A stretch of DNA of 64,000 nucleotides from Rhipicephalus microplus (taxonomy: Eukaryota > Arthropoda > Arachnida > Ixodida > Ixodidae): assembly GCF_043290135.1 (NCBI RefSeq), contig NC_134702.1, positions 91,549,819-91,613,818 on the forward strand. Reading direction: 5' to 3'. Made by a program: the position numbers and the translations under genes. Below are positions 11,611 through 24,343 of this stretch, piece after piece. How positions within the stretch are numbered: the stretch's first letter is position 1; the number at the start of each line of letters is the position of its first letter. Below the pieces are notes generated by a model, which worked only from the letters and a program-made list of their open reading frames with translations, made no database searches and was not told where the DNA came from.

Positions 11611-12672
11611 CACTCTAAGCCAAAAACGGCCGAAATGGGAGCAACGGCTGTTTTTACTCCTTCAGACCGACTGTTACTCTCCGAAAAGACCAAGCGGAAC
11701 AAGATGGCCGACTTGTTCGAGAATGGGGGAGCAACTGTATTCATCTTAAGTTTGTAAGGGAGCAACGGAAGGAGGAACCGCTGTAAATGCTCTCGTCACG
11801 CAACGGTTACTCCCCGGCAGGACACCGCACACAAATATGCATGCCGCCCACATTGATATTCATGGGCTAGATTATTGTTTGTTCTGTGTGCCAAACTTCA
11901 CCAAACCAAAACAGTGATTTATTTTAGCATCCGCAGATAATAAGATAGCAGCGCTGGCTGAACACAGAAGGCCTGAGAATACAGTACGGCAAATACCTAA
12001 CACACGCAGCAGCAGAATGGAGAGTTGGCACGTCAAAGCGGACCGAACGCCGAAACACGTGCAAAACAACGATAAAAAAAGCCTAGACACGCCGTTCGTC
12101 CGCGAAGTAAGGGCGTCAAAGTCGATCAAGTACCGAAACAGGTGCATAAGGAGCCCCCCCCCCCTCCAGATATATCGGAGAAGAAAAAAAAAAGCGGACC
12201 CAGACGCGCTTTTTATCAGCCGTCACTTAGTAGCACGCTTCACCGTGTATTTTGAGGGCAGAATGATGAATCTGCGTCATCTGCGCCCGCACGACAAGTG
12301 TGGCGCTAGTGTAGCAAGCGATGTAATTTACAATGTAATCTTTATTCAGTGTTTATGTTTACTAGCACTAAATAAAAATTACACTCAATTTTTTATATTT
12401 ATTCATGAGTTTTAGTGTACCTCAGTTTTTTTTTATAAGTGTATTAGGAGAACACACTCAAAGCATTGCGCTGATGCCTGTGCTGCCACTGCTCGACGAT
12501 TTTTTTTTTTTCGGCGCAACTAGGTTCGCGTTCGCGCTACTCATATTCATATGGTCTGTGGTCGGCGAGCACATGGACATGCGAGCTTGTGAGCTATGCT
12601 TTGATCGTGTGTGCGTGTCGCAGATTTGCGTTTCTACTTATTCGTGATGAAGGTTAGTGTATATTTATCTTT

Positions 12673-12796
12673 ATGGAGCGCGAACTTGTTGTGGATTTTG
12701 CTGCTGGGTGGAACAAACCCATCGTAAACACGTCTTCAGCTATCTGCAAGCCTGTTCGCTCGTCGGACAAAGGACCGAGCATGCATCAGCGTGCAG
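12673..12796 (+). other. Exon-like open segment in transposon copy 2 (ATG to splice donor)
   Basis: An ATG-initiated frame (MERELVVDFAAGWNKPIVN...) runs 41 codons to CAG|GTGAGT at 12,796/12,797. The same segment with a few replacements and the same donor is at 43,931-44,054 in copy 3. It may be the 5' exon of a captured or degenerate gene. Its phase does not join in frame to the next exon-like segment, so either an intervening exon is missed or the gene is broken. Confidence 0.3.
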
Positions 12797-13775
12797 GTGA
12801 GTGGCATTTCCAGCAACATTTAATGCTCTTACAATATATTGTTGAGTGGTTGCGCTATTAAAAGAGGACTGATTTGCTCTTTCTTATTTATTGTATTCAT
12901 TGCTAGCCGTATCGGACTAAATTATCTCTATTATTACCGCCTGCCTACCTTGTTGCTTCCCCTGTCACCACTGCAGTGCCAGTGTACTTTTGCAGTTAAA
13001 AGTTCATTTCCGCAACACTACCTCGCTTGAAAAAACATTGGGGCGGGGTTGTAGCTGCCTTCATACTGGCACTTTTCTACCATTGGCTTTATGTAACGTT
13101 AACGGCTGAGTGTTGGGGCCTTGGGCCCCATTTTTTAGAGCTCTAAAGTGTATGTAAATCAGTAAGTGAACAAATCATTGTCGCATCACTTCACTGGCAT
13201 AGCCAGGCGGTTGCGCACAGAATTTTTTCAGGCTGGGCGTAGGGAGCCCATAATGACAACCATATTCGCTTGCCCGGCCTCCAATTCAGATAAGCGGACC
13301 CCCCCCCCCCTCCCCGCACGCCTCAAAAAAAAAATCTACCCACATCACTGCGTCACTTGCTTCACCTCTGCACTGAACGTACTATTTTATAAGCGCACCA
13401 TCAAGCGAGCGATTTACATATGGACAGAACAATTGGAAGAGGAATGACCCAAATCTTTCAGATTTCTTTAGTGATGCAAAACCTTCGCAAAATTCAATAT
13501 TGTAAAAGACAATCATAAGTGCTGTATGTTCCCGTTATCGTTGTCATTATTCTGCATTATGAAATCTTTATGCGCTGTGAAAACTTGGCATGCCGTTGAA
13601 GTCACATATCGACGTTAATACCAATCAACGAAAATTTCGACAACCTCAATAACGCCGTTTGGGATTTGCTGCATGCACATAATTAGGCTGATTCCCACTT
13701 GGCTGTTCTTAACCTGACTTCACTGCTACCAAATGAAACAATATTTGATGCATGTCTTTTACAACTTTTTTTCAG

Positions 13776-13854
13776 GGATATGACACAAATTTGGTTATAC
13801 TGCAGATAAAGATGCTCCCAACGATGCTAAAGTACAGAAAGCAAGTGAATTTTG
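13776..13854 (+). other. Internal exon-like segment in transposon copy 2
   Basis: A polypyrimidine tract and CAG (13,762-13,775) precede 79 open bases ending at G|GTAAGT (13,854/13,855). Joined to the segment after TTTCATTGCAG (exon start about 14,049), the frame continues to a stop near 14,107. Copy 3 preserves the same 45-codon frame and splice signals at 45,031-45,109 plus 45,303-45,361. Confidence 0.35.
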
Positions 13855-16172
13855 GTAAGTGCAGACTTTTTGTACTACGTATATGAAAGCATCGCTTTTT
13901 AGGGGGAAACTGTGCATGTGTTGGCCAGAGAATAGTTCATTATGCCACATGGTTACACTGGCACTGACAATTCGACATGGCTCCGCTGGCCCGTGTGTGT
14001 GCTCACACTGTTACCGTTAAGATAAAATGTTTATGTTTTCATTGCAGGGATTGCTGTTTGTACTAGAAGGCCAACTGCCAAGATTTGTTTACGCTGGTGC
14101 TCCTAAAAGTACGATTTCCCTATTCACATGGATTTTGGCTTGCACAAAGCACAACACTTGGGCCTAGATTCACAAAGCTGTCCATGCGCAGGCCTTCATA
14201 ACAGTGTTTCTTGACTTGCCTTTACCCTGTTTTCTGCAGATGTTTCATGGGTTTAAAAGTTCCACGGCATGTTGACCTCCCCCACTCTGAAAAATTCGCG
14301 TTCAAAGTTCTGCAAGAGTGGGCTTAACTTTCTTGTGCACCTCCTTGCTGTTCCAAGATCCTGAAGTGTTATGCTCTTACTAGAGGTGGCACTGTTTCTA
14401 ATGTTTGTATTTCCATCACATTGACCAAGTATGCGATCTTGGCTTGACTGGTAGCACATCCTCAACAAATGTCTTTGTGGCACATGTAGAAGGCAGTACA
14501 AAATAAATAGGCAGACATTCACACCAGGCACTAACTTCTTATAATGCTTTTATATAAACCACCGTGCACTTATTCCAATTTGTATATCAGAGCAATAACC
14601 TGTTCGGCTGTGAACCAACAAGACGTTGAACTAATAAAAGCTTCACATCTTGTTGCTCTCAGATATATATGTATTAGCAAGCTATCTGTGACACTGTCAA
14701 ACAAAGAATCAGAATATCTGTGCATGCCTTAAGATATATTGCTTCGTTCACATATCTCGTGGCTGTGACTCGTCAACCCAGTGAACAAATGCACCCTAAT
14801 TTAATAAAGTGAAAGCATTTTTTGAAGGTATCACGGTCTACATTCATTTGTCTATAGTTTTGTCCAGCCGTTTGCGTCAGGTACAAAGAAATATACTGAA
14901 GATTATCATGTAGCCTCTGCAAATGGTCGCTTTCAAGCAGGCTTTGCATGATTGGCTTGTGCCTACAGGTATTGCACAATTCAACACGCAGCAGCGTATG
15001 ATAGAACAGTAGAATCGAGAGCAACTATGTGCACAAGCTAAATAAGTATTTTAACATGAGCGCACGGTACGTGTTATTTGCCACACACATGATCTCACTT
15101 AGAATGCCCTTTGGTGAATGGGCTCATAGAAATGTCACTCAGCTGTGTATAGGAACTAAGTTAACTAAACCTAAGGGTATCTTTAACTGCTACAAGTATG
15201 CCTTGTTGAGGTGCTGCACATTTTCTTCCAGAATATTGCTGTCAGACATCATGTGAAGAGTGTCTACCACATCAGCATTTATATGGCTTGCCAAGTAACG
15301 TTTGGCCGAACCTTCCTTTTTTTCACATTTAATTTTGCAGTAGACATCCTAGAATGTAAGTGCTGCTGCAGTTTGTGGGACTCATTGTTATGTATTGATT
15401 CTGACATGTTTGACCTCACACTTCTATTTTTTTCTTGCAGCAATGAGATGCTTCACATATGCCTGTGGTGACATTCCGCTGCGCTCGCCTGATGGAAATA
15501 CCAGCTGCGAAACTTGAGTCCTTCAGCATTGGAGAAGTTGCCCTTCTCTCACCAATGATGACACAGACTGCCCTATGCTGGAAATTCAAGATTGTTTTTC
15601 CACGGATGACGCAGAAAACCTTTGATGTATTATGGTGCTTGTTTAGTGCTGGCTGTGGTGTGGCGAAGTCTACTTTTACGTGTGCTCACACGTCGCCTCA
15701 TAAAAAGAACAATAAAGCATTTATTTTCCTTTCAGTATTGTCCACTTTTTGTGTTAGAAGCACCCAAGCAGTGCTCTTTCAAGGAGCTCTCGCCATGTGT
15801 TAAGCGTGTGACAAGCATACTCGAGATAAATAGTCATTTCCCCAAGATGTAACTGGAAGCATGTGCAGTTGGTTTTCAGAGAGTAACTGCGAACACGTGG
15901 GAGGAACGGTAAAGAGTAACTGTTGCTCTTAGAAGAGCAACTGGTGGGAGTAATGGTTGGTCCACAGGGAGCAACTGGTGGGAGTAACTGTTGGTCTGCA
16001 GGGAGGAACTGGAGGGAGTAACTGTTCATCCCCCGAAGGAGGAACTGAAAGGAGAGCAACGGTTTGTCCCTCTACAGTTACTCCTTTTAGGGGAGTAATG
16101 GGAGTGGCAATGCAATTTCTCCCTGAAAGAAGTAACCCCTATACCCCTGTTGCTCCCTTTTGGCTTAGAGTG

Positions 16173-16849
16173 AGGATGTCAGCCGGGGCATCGCACTCAG
16201 AGCAGATTCCTCAGTTCAATGCCAGCTGACGGGCTTTTTCGACAACCGTCTGCAGTGTTGGTTGTGAATGCTGACAAGTTTATACTCCGGGTAGTTTTCA
16301 GCGGATGTCTCCAAGCCAAGCTTTTTATGGAGAGATAACTGGACATATGGTCGCTACCATGTACCTCGATGTTATGAAACAAGGCTTACCTCTCCCTTCA
16401 TTAAGTAGAGATCTTCATGAGCCGACACAAATGAAAGCATTCATGAGGAATTGACTATTGACCTTTCTCAGACGGAATACTGGGCGCTATATCTTCATTA
16501 TTTATTGCACAAAACCGGGATTCCCATGAGTATATCACCCAGTCTTTTGCGATGAAAATAGCCTGGTGGAAATAGGTAGATGCTCAGTAATGGTGATGTG
16601 AGGGCTTTCTGCTTCACAGTCAGATAAAAAAATTGATTTTCATCACAAAGCAACACAGTTTTAATGACATATATAGAGGCCACTACGCGAACAGCACACA
16701 CAAGGATCTTGATGCATATTTTGTGGGTTCGAGACGGGGATGACTCGTAGCAGGATAGCCTGATCGGGTCTGATAATTTCTCTTTACAGAGCACGATCAC
16801 TAGTGGAAAAATAGAAAACTATAGTATTCACAAATAAGAAAGCCGCGAT
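16173..16849. other. No recognised gene or repeat
   Basis: About 680 bases with only short frames on both strands. A minus-strand stretch just right of transposon copy 2 (16,180-16,260) weakly resembles the region after the RT active site of LINEs, which would fit the LINE at 10,490-11,610 being split by the transposon, but the match is too poor to call. Confidence 0.3.
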
Positions 16850-17110
16850 TTAAGTGCTCTTGCGTTCCACTGGATGACTGATGCTTGCCTGATCTCCTCG
16901 CGCAAGAATTCCCAAGCACCACCGAATAGACAGCCGGAGTCACGGACGGATGGACACGTGGACGGATGGACGCTTCGCCCCACTCATCATCATTCACTTC
17001 GGGGATATGTTGCGATGTTTCTCCCGAAACACTCAACATACAGGGACTGGTCAAACCTCTCCCGTAGTAGAGTACATATAGTACTCTTAATCGTTGAACA
17101 TTTGTTCTAA
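16850..17110 (-). repeat. Second copy of the GAATGATGATGAGTGGGGCG repeat
   Basis: Read on the minus strand this contains the same head as 7,318-7,340 and a short CGGA/GGAT-rich tract at 16,948-16,975. The outer arm with GTACTCTACTACGGGAGAGG resembles 10,180-10,205, where AGTAGAGTACCAAGTACTC occurs. Confidence 0.45.
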
Positions 17111-17127
17111 ACACCGTCAGGAACTAA

Positions 17128-18340
17128 TACCCCTGTCACACGGGCACTTAAAAGTCTTTTAAGTAAGCGGTCTTTTTCCGAGAAGGAGTTCCTGACAGCA
17201 GACACACAGCACAGAGCGAATTCCTTTTCAGAAGCGGTCTTTTTCGTAAACGGAGTTCGTTGATCTCTTTCACGGCTCCGAATGAGTAGCCTCGAAACCA
17301 GTGGGCGCCAGCAATTTTCGTGTGGTGGGAAAAAAAAAAGAACGAATGCTTATTTTTCTGTCACCAAAACTTTTTGTAAAAACAAATTTCATATCCTGTA
17401 GAAGGTGTAATGAACTCTTTTAATGGTTATTTCCTTTTCTACTTTCGTAAGCAGCTACAACGCGTCGGCAATATCACGTGGTAACGCTCGGTCTCGCGCC
17501 GTGCCATTTTGCACAAGCGAGGAAAGCGTGGCAGTCGTGTGTTTGCCCGTCATTCAAGTGGTCAAACTTGTATAGAGCAATGCCGACTCGCTTCTCAGGA
17601 GTGATGGTTTCACGCATGCTGGTGCACTGTCTTTCGAGCTCACTGTGCAAGCTGTCCACAATGAAACGAAAGGTGTACGGGTACACTCGAAAAGATTGCT
17701 TGAAGTTCTGCTCACCGATGTGAGGTACAGTTCCCTCGAACCACCTCTCGTTTCGTCTGAAGGCCCAAATCGATCGATTGCAGGCCTTCTCCGACAGCTC
17801 CAGTGCGCACAGCAAGGAATTGCTGAACAGCAGTTGCTGCTTGATCCTCTCCTTGGTGGCTTTTGCAGCGTCTGCCTCGCTTTCCAAAGCGAGAAGGCAG
17901 GCCCGGTGTGGCTTGCGATCCTCGCTTTTTCTTCCGTACGGTCGCCCATAACGTGTCGAGAGCAGTCGAGAGCAGCGAAAAACAAATACGGTAAATAAAA
18001 GCCCAGTGGTGCCAGGTGGACTTGTGCATGGGAATGCTTCCTTAACTAGTGCAACAAACTTTCACATTGGTGTTTCTTCGTTTTTTATTCTTCAATTTAT
18101 TTGAAGAAACGCGCAGTGCAACAAGCCTTTAATTTGTACATCGTGATACATCGTTTAGTTTTCATTGCTTCTCTTTTAACTGCTAGCGCCACGCTTTCGC
18201 TAGCGTCTTCGAAGTAAAACACTAAAAAGAGATCGTTGCTGCCGTGTGTCTGGCCGCAACACCTCTTTGTTAAAAGTCTTTCAACTTCGTAAAAGACCGC
18301 TTACTTAAAAGACTTTTTGCGCACCCGTGTCACACAGGTA
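17128..18340 (-). mobile_element. Harbinger-type DNA transposon, internally deleted, TSD TAA
   Basis: The 1,213-base element starts TACCCCTGTCACACGGGCAC (17,128) and ends with an imperfect inverse (...CCGTGTCACACAGGTA, 18,340). The inner arm TTTTAAGTAAGCGGTCTTTT is repeated in inverse at about 18,287-18,318. Flanking TAA occurs at 17,125-17,127 and 18,341-18,343, the 3-bp TWA duplication characteristic of PIF/Harbinger transposons. It holds one transposase remnant on the minus strand. It cannot move by itself because most of the catalytic domain is gone. Confidence 0.88.
17474..17887 (-). pseudogene. Harbinger transposase N-terminal remnant
   Basis: A 137-codon minus frame. About residues 40-105 (RRNERWFEGTVPHIGEQNF... 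SELERQCTSMRETITPEKRVGIALYK) resemble the N-terminal part of Harbinger DDE transposases, where a 'pattern of WF...TVP...F...FR' precedes the helix-turn-helix. After LYK the frame changes to unrelated residues (FDHLNDGQT...), consistent with an internal deletion joining to the element's far end. No DDE triad is present. An overlapping upstream Met (18,029 in another frame) is not needed; the Met at 17,887 gives the shortest uninterrupted reading. Inactive. Confidence 0.65.
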
Positions 18341-18404
18341 TAACACAGCTAGCTTTTCAGGGGCTATTAGCTACAGCCGTGAAGAGCCCCCTATAGTGAC
18401 CTCA

Positions 18405-18407
<3 letters not shown>

Positions 18408-18470
<63 letters not shown>
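18408..18470. repeat. (AT)n microsatellite at the RTE 3' end
   Basis: About 31 AT units directly following the RTE 3' terminus (minus orientation CAGGCTGATGAT). A matching (AT)n tract lies at the element's 5' side. Confidence 0.97.
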
Positions 18471-18471
<1 letters not shown>

Positions 18472-18480
18472 TCAGCCTGA

Positions 18481-21400
18481 CTATGTCCACTGCAGGACAA
18501 AGGCCTCTCCCATGTTCCGCCAGTTAACCCGGTCCTGTGCTTGCTGCTGCCAATTTATACCCGCAAACTTCTTAATCTCATCTGCCCACCTAACCTTCTG
18601 TCTCCCCCTAACCCGCTTCCCTTCTCTGGGAATCCAGTCAGTTACCCTTAATGACCAGCGGTTATCCTGTCTACGCGCTACATGCCCTGCCCATTTCCAT
18701 TTCTTCATCTTGATTTCAGCTATGATATCCTTAACCCCCGTTTGTTCCCTAATACCCTCTGCTCTCTTCTTGTCTCTTAAGGTTACACCTACCATTTTTC
18801 TTTCCATAGCTCGCTGCGTCGTCCTTAATTTAAGCTGAACCCTCTTTGTAAGTCTCCAGGTTTCTGCTCCGTAGCTAAGTACCGGCAAGATACAGCTGTT
18901 ATATACCTTCCTCTTGAGGGATAGTGGCAATCTACCTGTCATAATTTGAGAGTGCTTGCCGAATGTGCTCCACCCCATTCTTATTCTTCTAGTTACTTCA
19001 ATCTCGTGGTTCGGCTCTGCGGTTATTACCTGCCCTAAGTAGACATAGTCTTTTACAACCTCAAGTGCACTATTACCTATCTCGAAGCGCTGCTCCTTGC
19101 CGAGGTTGTTGTACATTACTTTCGTTTTCTGCAGATTAATTTTAAGACCCACCTTTCTGCTCTCCTTGTCTAACTCCGTAATCATGAGTTGCAATTCGTC
19201 CCCCGAGTTACTCAGCAATGCGATGTCATCGGCGAAGCGCAGGTTACTAAGGTATTCTCCATTGACTCTTATCCCTAACTTCTCCCATTCTAGGCTTCTG
19301 AAAACCTCCTGTAAGCACGCGGTAAATAGCATTGGGGAAATTGTGTCCCCCTGCCTTACACCCTTCTTGATTGGTATTCTGTTGCTTTCTTTATGAAGCA
19401 CTATGGTAGCAGTTGATCCCCTGTAGATTTCTTCCAGAATGTTTATATATACTTCATCTACGCCATGATTCCGCAGTGTTTGCATGACGGCTGATATTTC
19501 TACTGAATCAAACGCCTTCTCGTAATCTATGAAGGCTATGTATAGTGGTTGGTTATACTCTGAACATTTCTCTATTACCTGATTGATAGTATGAATGTGG
19601 TCAATTGTTGAGTAGCCTGTTCGAAATCCTGCTTGTTCCTTTGGTTGATTGAATTCTAATGTTTTCTTTACTCTGTTAGCAATTACCTTTGTAAATAGCT
19701 TGTATACTACAGAGAGCAAGCTGATCGGCCTGTAATTCTTCAAGTCCTTGTCATCTCCTTTCTTATGTATTAAGATGATGTTAGCGTTCTTCCAAGACTC
19801 TGGTACTCTTCCCGTCAGGAGACACCTCGTAAACAGGGTGGCTAGTTTTTCTAACACAATCTGTCCTCCATCTTTCAGCAAATCTGATGTTACCTGATCC
19901 TCACCAGCAGCTTTGCCCCTTTGCATGCCCTCCAAAGCTTTTCTGACTTCTTCTATCATTACTGGTGGGGTGTAATCTGGGTTACTGCTAGTTCTTATAG
20001 TATTAAGGTCGTGGTTGTCTCGGCTACTGTACAGATCTCTGTAAAACTCCCCCGCTATTTTAACTATCCTATCCATATTGGTATTTATTTTGCCTTCTTT
20101 GTCCCTTAGTGCATACATCCGACTTTTGCCTATCCCAAGTTTCCTCTTCAATGCTTTGACACTTCCTCCGTTTTTCAGAGCGTGTTCAATTCTCTCCATG
20201 TTATACCTTCTTACATCGCATACCTTATGTCTATTAATCAACTTCGAAAGCTCTGCCAGTTCTATTTTGTCTGTTGTACTTGACACTTTCATGATTTGAC
20301 GCTTCTTAATTAGGTTCTTCGTTTCTTGGGAAAGCTTGCCAGTGAGTGTCCTGTCTAACTACCCGGCCTCCAACTTCCACTGCACACTCCGTAATGATAC
20401 TCGTCAGATTATCATTCATTGTATCTACGCTAAGGTTGGTTTCCTGACTAAGAGCCGAGTACCTGTTCTGCAGCGACACTCTGAATTCCTGTACTTTCCC
20501 TCTCAGTGCTAGCTGATTGATTGGCTTCTTGCGTATCAGTTTCTGTCGTTCCTTCTTCAAGTCTAGGCGAATTCGAGACCGTACCATTCTATGGTCACTG
20601 CATCGTACCTTGCCAATCACTTCCACATCCTTAACGATTCCTGGGTGTGCACTCATTATAAAGTCTATTTCGTTCTTATTTTCGCCATTAGGGCTCCTCC
20701 ATGTCCACTTGCGGTTTTCTCGTTTTCGGTTGAAGGTATTCAAAATCCGTAAATTATTGCGTTCTGCGAATTCTACTAGTAGCTCTCCTCTGGTGTTTCT
20801 AGTACCGATGCCATAATCTCCTACTGCCTGGTCTCCAGCCTGCTTCTTCCCTACCTTTGCATTAAAGTCGCCCATCACTATAGTATACTGTGTTTTTACC
20901 TTACTCATTGCCAATTCCACGTCTTCATAGAAGCTTTCAACTGAAGCGTCATCATGGCTGGATGTAGGCGCGTAAGCCTGTACTACCTTCATTTTGTATC
21001 TTTTATTCAGTTTAATTACGATACCTGCCACCCTTTCGTTAATGCTATAGTATTCCTCTATGTTGCCAGCTATGTTTCTGTGAATTAGGAACCCCACTCC
21101 CAGTTCTCTTCTGTCTGCCAAGCCCCTGTAGCAAAGGACGTGCCCATTCTGTAGCACCGTATAGGCCTCATCTGTCCTCCTAACCTCACTGAGCCCTATT
21201 ATATCCCATTTAACACCCTCTAGCTCCTCGAATAGTACAGCCAGACTTCCCTCACTAGATAAGGTTCTAGCGTTAAACGTTGCCAAGTTCAGGTTCCAAT
21301 GGCGGCCTGTACGGATCCAGAGATTCTTAGCACCCTCTGCTGCGTTGCAGATCTGACCGCCGCCGTGGTCAGTTGCTTCGCAGCTGCTGGGGACTGAGGG

Positions 21401-21517
21401 CCGTGAGTTATTTGACGTAAGCATGTGGGAGGTAGTGGCCAGATACTGCACCAGGGTGGCCAATCCTTCTCTGGTGAGGGAGTGCGTTCTCGGCGGTGTT
21501 TGCCGGTGAGGCCGCAC
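18481..21517 (-). pseudogene. RTE polyprotein: endonuclease + reverse transcriptase (one frameshift)
   Basis: The first frame 21,517-20,306 (403 codons) holds the APE-type endonuclease: NLATFNARTL, DIIGLSEVRR, VVQAYAPTSSHDD, IVMGDFNAKVG, NEIDFIMS and CSDHRMV, the usual Asn/Glu/Tyr/Asp-Asn/Asp-His set. The second frame 20,292-18,481 (603 codons from its first Met) holds RT: ESWKNANIILIHKKGD and NYRPISLLSV (residues 186-195), FIDYEKAFD (254-262), QGDTISPMLF (314-323) and FADDIALL (353-360). A C-terminal part follows (SYGAETWRLT, KWKWAGHVARR). A shift near 20,355 separates them: in the RT frame the join reads GKLSQETKNLIKKRQ before the listed Met. So the ancestral protein was one chain of about 1,000 residues. 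Apart from that one shift no stop interrupts it, suggesting a recent copy. Confidence 0.9.
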
Positions 21518-21589
21518 CCCAGGCCTCCTAATGCAGTTCCATCAACACGCGGATTTTTTTTGGTTTTTTTTTAATCCGGTTGGGAACTG

Positions 21590-21770
<181 letters not shown>

Positions 21771-21775
21771 ACGTG

Positions 21776-21917
21776 TCCGAAAACCATATATAATTATGAG
21801 AGACGCCGTAGTGGAGGGCTCCGGATATTTCGACCACCTGGGATTCTTTAACGTGCACCGAAAGCTGAGCACACGGGCCTAGAACATTTCCACCTCCATC
21901 GGAAATGCAGCCGGGAT
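21776..21917 (-). repeat. tRNA-SINE body fragment lacking its tRNA head
   Basis: Matches the body of the SINE at 56,202-56,442 (CGCCGTAGTGGAGGGCTCCGG, GTGCACCGAAAGCTGAGCAC, CATCGGAAATGCAGCCGGGA). It stops where the tRNA-like head should begin, and a (GT)n array starts at that point. Confidence 0.8.
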
Positions 21918-21927
21918 GTGTGTGTGT

Positions 21928-21962
<35 letters not shown>

Positions 21963-22016
21963 CGCGTGTGTGTGTGTGCGTGTGTGTGTGTGCGTGTGCG
22001 TGTGCGTGTGCGTGTG

Positions 22017-22078
<62 letters not shown>
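21918..22078. repeat. (GT)n array with interspersed GC units
   Basis: About 160 bases of TG repeats with scattered GCGTGT variants in its first half and pure repeats in the second. Confidence 0.97.
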
Positions 22079-22080
<2 letters not shown>

Positions 22081-22086
22081 AGCGTT

Positions 22087-22155
22087 AAAGTACGACGTAC
22101 GTCAAAACACTTTCAATTTTGATTGTTAAAAGTGTTTCGACGTACGTCGTGCTTT
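22087..22155. repeat. Hairpin: 27-bp inverted repeat, 15-base loop
   Basis: Arms 22,087-22,113 and 22,129-22,155 pair with two mismatches (one G:T). Each arm holds the palindrome GACGTACGTC. No gene or terminator role is evident. Confidence 0.85.
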
Positions 22156-23040
22156 CTCGCTTTTATTTTTACTACGAAGGTAGTGCGCTTCTTTTCCCGC
22201 TACAAATGTATTTCGGCTACATTAACTTCGACCTAACTAAGCTCATTTAAGTTCAACTCGGATTATAGCCCAACAAAGGAAATCTGGCCTGAGAAAATTT
22301 AATTTTGTGCATTTGGCTTCGTCAGGTTGTGCGATGCTCGATGTGCATACTAATCCTAATCAACCGGTGTAAATGACAACGCGAGCCGGTGCTTGAATCG
22401 GCTGTTGCAGCCGCTTACGTAAAAGAACGGCACAGATTCAATGGAGCAAAGAAAGTGACACCAGGTTGTCGTTTTGGCTACGAGTGCAGTGTCTAGAAAT
22501 ATACTGCCTAATGTGCTGAGCGCGGGCTAGGAGATGGCCCCGCAGCTGATGACTGCCGGCAGCACCCGCATGGTGCGCTGCTGTGCGAGTGGGTGCATTT
22601 GCGTTCAATCCTTGTGCTCCGCAAGCGCTGCGAAGCCTGCAGAAGGCCGAGCCGTGCCAGGCCAACTTTTATTTACTGAATTTTCGGGTGTTTTTACATA
22701 ACGCTTTATTGTATAGGAACTACTCGATTGCTTTCACAGTACTGGCGCTTCGCAATACCAAATGAAGATCATTTCGTGGCATACATTTCGCCATCCGCTA
22801 CTGCCCGCAATATAAAAAAGACGCAGATCCCACGTAACTTGGAAAACAATGCTATGCAAGGTGACCCTATTGTAATTTTTTCCTAAATGAAACATTATGA
22901 AGTGGCACTAATTATATGCAAGAAATGGGATAGTCAACACTGGAACCAGCATTGGCGTTTCACGAGCATTTGGCTCTTCTTGCAAAGTATTTCGAAGACC
23001 CTATGTTAAGGGGGTGATCGTGAGGGCACCCAGACGTAGG
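22156..23040. other. No recognised gene or repeat
   Basis: About 880 bases. Short frames only; no RT, transposase or tRNA-like signal seen. Confidence 0.5.
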
Positions 23041-23045
23041 CGATT

Positions 23046-23974
<929 letters not shown>

Positions 23975-24343
23975 GCTCAAAGTGGTTGCAGTACGCAAAG
24001 AAATTACTTTTTAAAAACCATTGACAGTATAACCACCAGAGTTATTTTTTAAAATGTGCTTTGTTCTTGAGAGCAAGAATTGTCACAGAAGACCCTAAAA
24101 CCTTTACCTTTTAGCCTGCATTCCATTACGACTCGAGTGAAACAAAGAATGATAACATGCCAATGAATAATCTGACACTCGCCGCATACGATACCCAAAA
24201 CGTTGTTGCAAAGGAAGTCTGACGTTGACATGGGAGGAAAACTGTGTGAATGAAATTCGAAAGGGTATTTTCGATTTTTTACATAAATAATAATATTTGA
24301 AATTTTGCTTAAAAGGCGATTTCATTCCCGACACCGTTCACCC

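Larger units (their letters stand above)
11611..16172 (+). mobile_element. CACTCTAAGCC-TIR DNA transposon, copy 2 (end to end, non-autonomous)
   Basis: The element begins CACTCTAAGCCAAAA at 11,611 and ends with the exact inverse TTTTGGCTTAGAGTG at 16,172. Both ends carry subterminal repeats: GGGAGCAACGG and TTACTCC motifs at 11,635-11,820, and a dense GGGAGTAACTG/GAGCAACTGG array at 15,845-16,160. The interior matches copy 3 apart from the nested insertion there. No transposase is recognised. The interior has consensus-like splice donors and acceptors and short open exons (12,673-12,796; 13,776-13,854; about 14,048-14,107), plus a terminal exon-like segment with AATAAA near 15,710. The flanks (CT on the left, AG on the right) show no direct duplication, unlike copy 3. 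CACTA-like is my best class; I cannot confirm it. Confidence 0.8.

Noticed and set aside
11611..16172. Maverick/Polinton or Helitron identity
   Set aside because: No polymerase, integrase or Rep/helicase frame, TIRs short, and ends are not TC...CTRR.
18327..18527. IYIYIY frames around 18.4 and 21.7 kb
   Set aside because: Translations of (AT)n microsatellites.
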